Of a DNA stretch of 15,455 bases, positions 14,654 through 15,455 are shown in pieces (the first letter of the stretch is position 1; each line of letters opens with the position of its first letter). The stretch lies in NCBI GenBank assembly GCA_001310555.1, contig BAXO01000114.1, positions 1 to 15,455 of the forward strand, read 5' to 3'. This DNA is from Bacillus sp. JCM 19058 (GTDB lineage: Bacteria; Bacillota; Bacilli; Bacillales_H; Bacillaceae_D). Below the pieces are notes generated by a model. It saw nothing but the letters and a program-made list of their open reading frames with translations, made no database searches and was not told where the DNA came from. The translations under genes were made by a program, and so were the position numbers.

Positions 14654-15455
14654 TTATCCTTTTAAGCCGCTTAAAGCGATACTTTGAATAATGTATTTTT
14701 GCAATAGCAGAAAGACAATAATGATCGGAATGACGCTCATTGCAGCCAATCCCATTGTCATCCCACTCAGACTCGTACCGTTTTCTAAAGAGAAGCTAGC
14801 AAGAAAAAGCGGAATCGTCTGTAAGTGGGCGTCATTGATAACAATTAAGGGCCATAGCAATTCATTCCAGTTATTCATAAACGATAAGATGCACATCGTC
14901 GCCGCAATCGGTCCAGTGAGCGGCAGATAAACGCGAAAGAACGTCTTGAATTCTCCAGCTCCGTCAATTTGTGCCGCCTCACGCAGCTCAGAAGGCAGCT
15001 GATCAAAGTATTGCTTGCTCAGAAAAATCCCAAATCCGTATAAAATCGAAGGCATAATTAACGGCCAAAAGCTATTGAGCAAGCCAACCTGGTTAAACAT
15101 CGAATAAAGTGGAATCAATCGCGCCTCTGTCGGGATCATCATCGTAGCCAAAATGATAATAAATAGAACTTTTTTTGCCTTTAAATTGCCCTTTTGAGAA
15201 AGCGTAGCCAGCGAGCAGGGCAGCCGAAACATTTAAGGCCACCGAGGAGATGGTCACAATCGCCGAATTCAAATAAGCACGAATAATTTGACCGTTTTCG
15301 AAAATTAATTCATAGTTGAAAAATGAGCGATTCGTAGGTATTAATTGGGGCGGAAAAGGTAACACGATATTGGCCTGCCGATCAAAGCTGACGCTTACCA
15401 TCCAAATAAATGGTGTCATCATAACGACCCCGCCTAACAACAGTAAGATAAAAAT
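14654..15455 (-). pseudogene. Carbohydrate ABC transporter permease (MalG family), partial, one frameshift
   Basis: Inner-membrane permease of the MalG/CUT1 type. The frame is open to the window edge, so the N-terminus is missing. From the edge it reads a first helix (LLGGVVMMTPFIWMVSVSFD), a periplasmic stretch, then helix 2 to AGYAFSKGQFKGKK. At the T7 run 15170-15176 the frame shifts and continues VLFIIILATMMIPTEARLIP with the remaining helices. The conserved EAA loop that contacts the ATPase is EAAQIDGAGEFKTFFRVYLP. The C-terminus is IIQSIALSGLKG, typical of the family. The solute-binding gene follows 42 bases downstream. A MalF-type partner is expected upstream, outside the window; the ATPase is often encoded elsewhere. 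Confidence 0.85.

Noticed and set aside
1..15455. CRISPR arrays, tRNA/rRNA genes, insertion sequences, attachment sites
   Set aside because: No regularly spaced repeats, cloverleaf or rRNA-like sequence, transposase or flanking target duplication was seen on either strand.

Overview
The window looks like chromosomal DNA of a Firmicute in the Bacillaceae. Strong GGAGG-type ribosome binding sites, sigma-A promoters, GTG and TTG starts, and a YtrA-type GntR/ABC operon all point that way. An alkaliphilic or salt-tolerant relative (Shouchella/Bacillus clausii group) is my guess, because the exported sugar-binding lipoprotein is very acidic. The genus is inference only.

Layout, left to right. (1) 1-491 is mostly non-coding, with a tiny doubtful minus-strand ORF and an A8/T8-flanked hairpin. 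(2) 492-1148: an intact DJ-1/PfpI-family protein. (3) 1351-2862, minus: an AEC-family permease broken by about four frameshifts, then an intact SMI1/KNR4 protein. (4) 3280-3849: an intact NAD(P)H-dependent FMN reductase. (5) 4137-4873, minus: remnants of an APH-fold kinase. (6) 4900-6612: a DadA-like FAD amine oxidase with three frameshifts, coupled to an intact GNAT acetyltransferase. (7) 6931-8336: a phytanoyl-CoA dioxygenase fused to about six HEAT repeats, with one frameshift and a strong terminator. It converges on an AraC/cupin regulator. (8) 9532-10674, minus: a compact operon of XRE regulator, small membrane protein and small multidrug-export-family protein. (9) 10895-12775, plus: an operon of ABC permease, YtrA-type GntR repressor and ABC ATPase. 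Regions 8 and 9 are divergent and share a 220-bp control region rich in palindromes. (10) 13222-15455, minus: the 3' part of a carbohydrate ABC importer operon (MalG-type permease, then a solute-binding lipoprotein), ending at a bidirectional terminator. The permease runs off the right edge.

A property of the whole window matters for anyone using it. About ten genes are interrupted, and wherever I could rebuild the reading, a recognisable protein continues in another frame with no need for nonsense substitutions. About eight of the roughly 22 shifts fall on homopolymers of five or more bases. I read this mainly as uncorrected indel error in the sequence rather than mass pseudogene formation. 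The aminoglycoside-phosphotransferase-like gene is the best candidate for real decay. Frameshifted genes are therefore given at their reconstructed full extents.

The most interesting biology is the divergent 10675-10894 region. It carries a sigma-A promoter overlapped by an AGTGTA-N12-TACACT palindrome, which probably autoregulates the GntR/ABC operon. It also carries a perfect 10-bp inverted repeat over the -35 of the opposing XRE operon. The PhyH-HEAT fusion and three strong hairpins lacking a U-tract come next.
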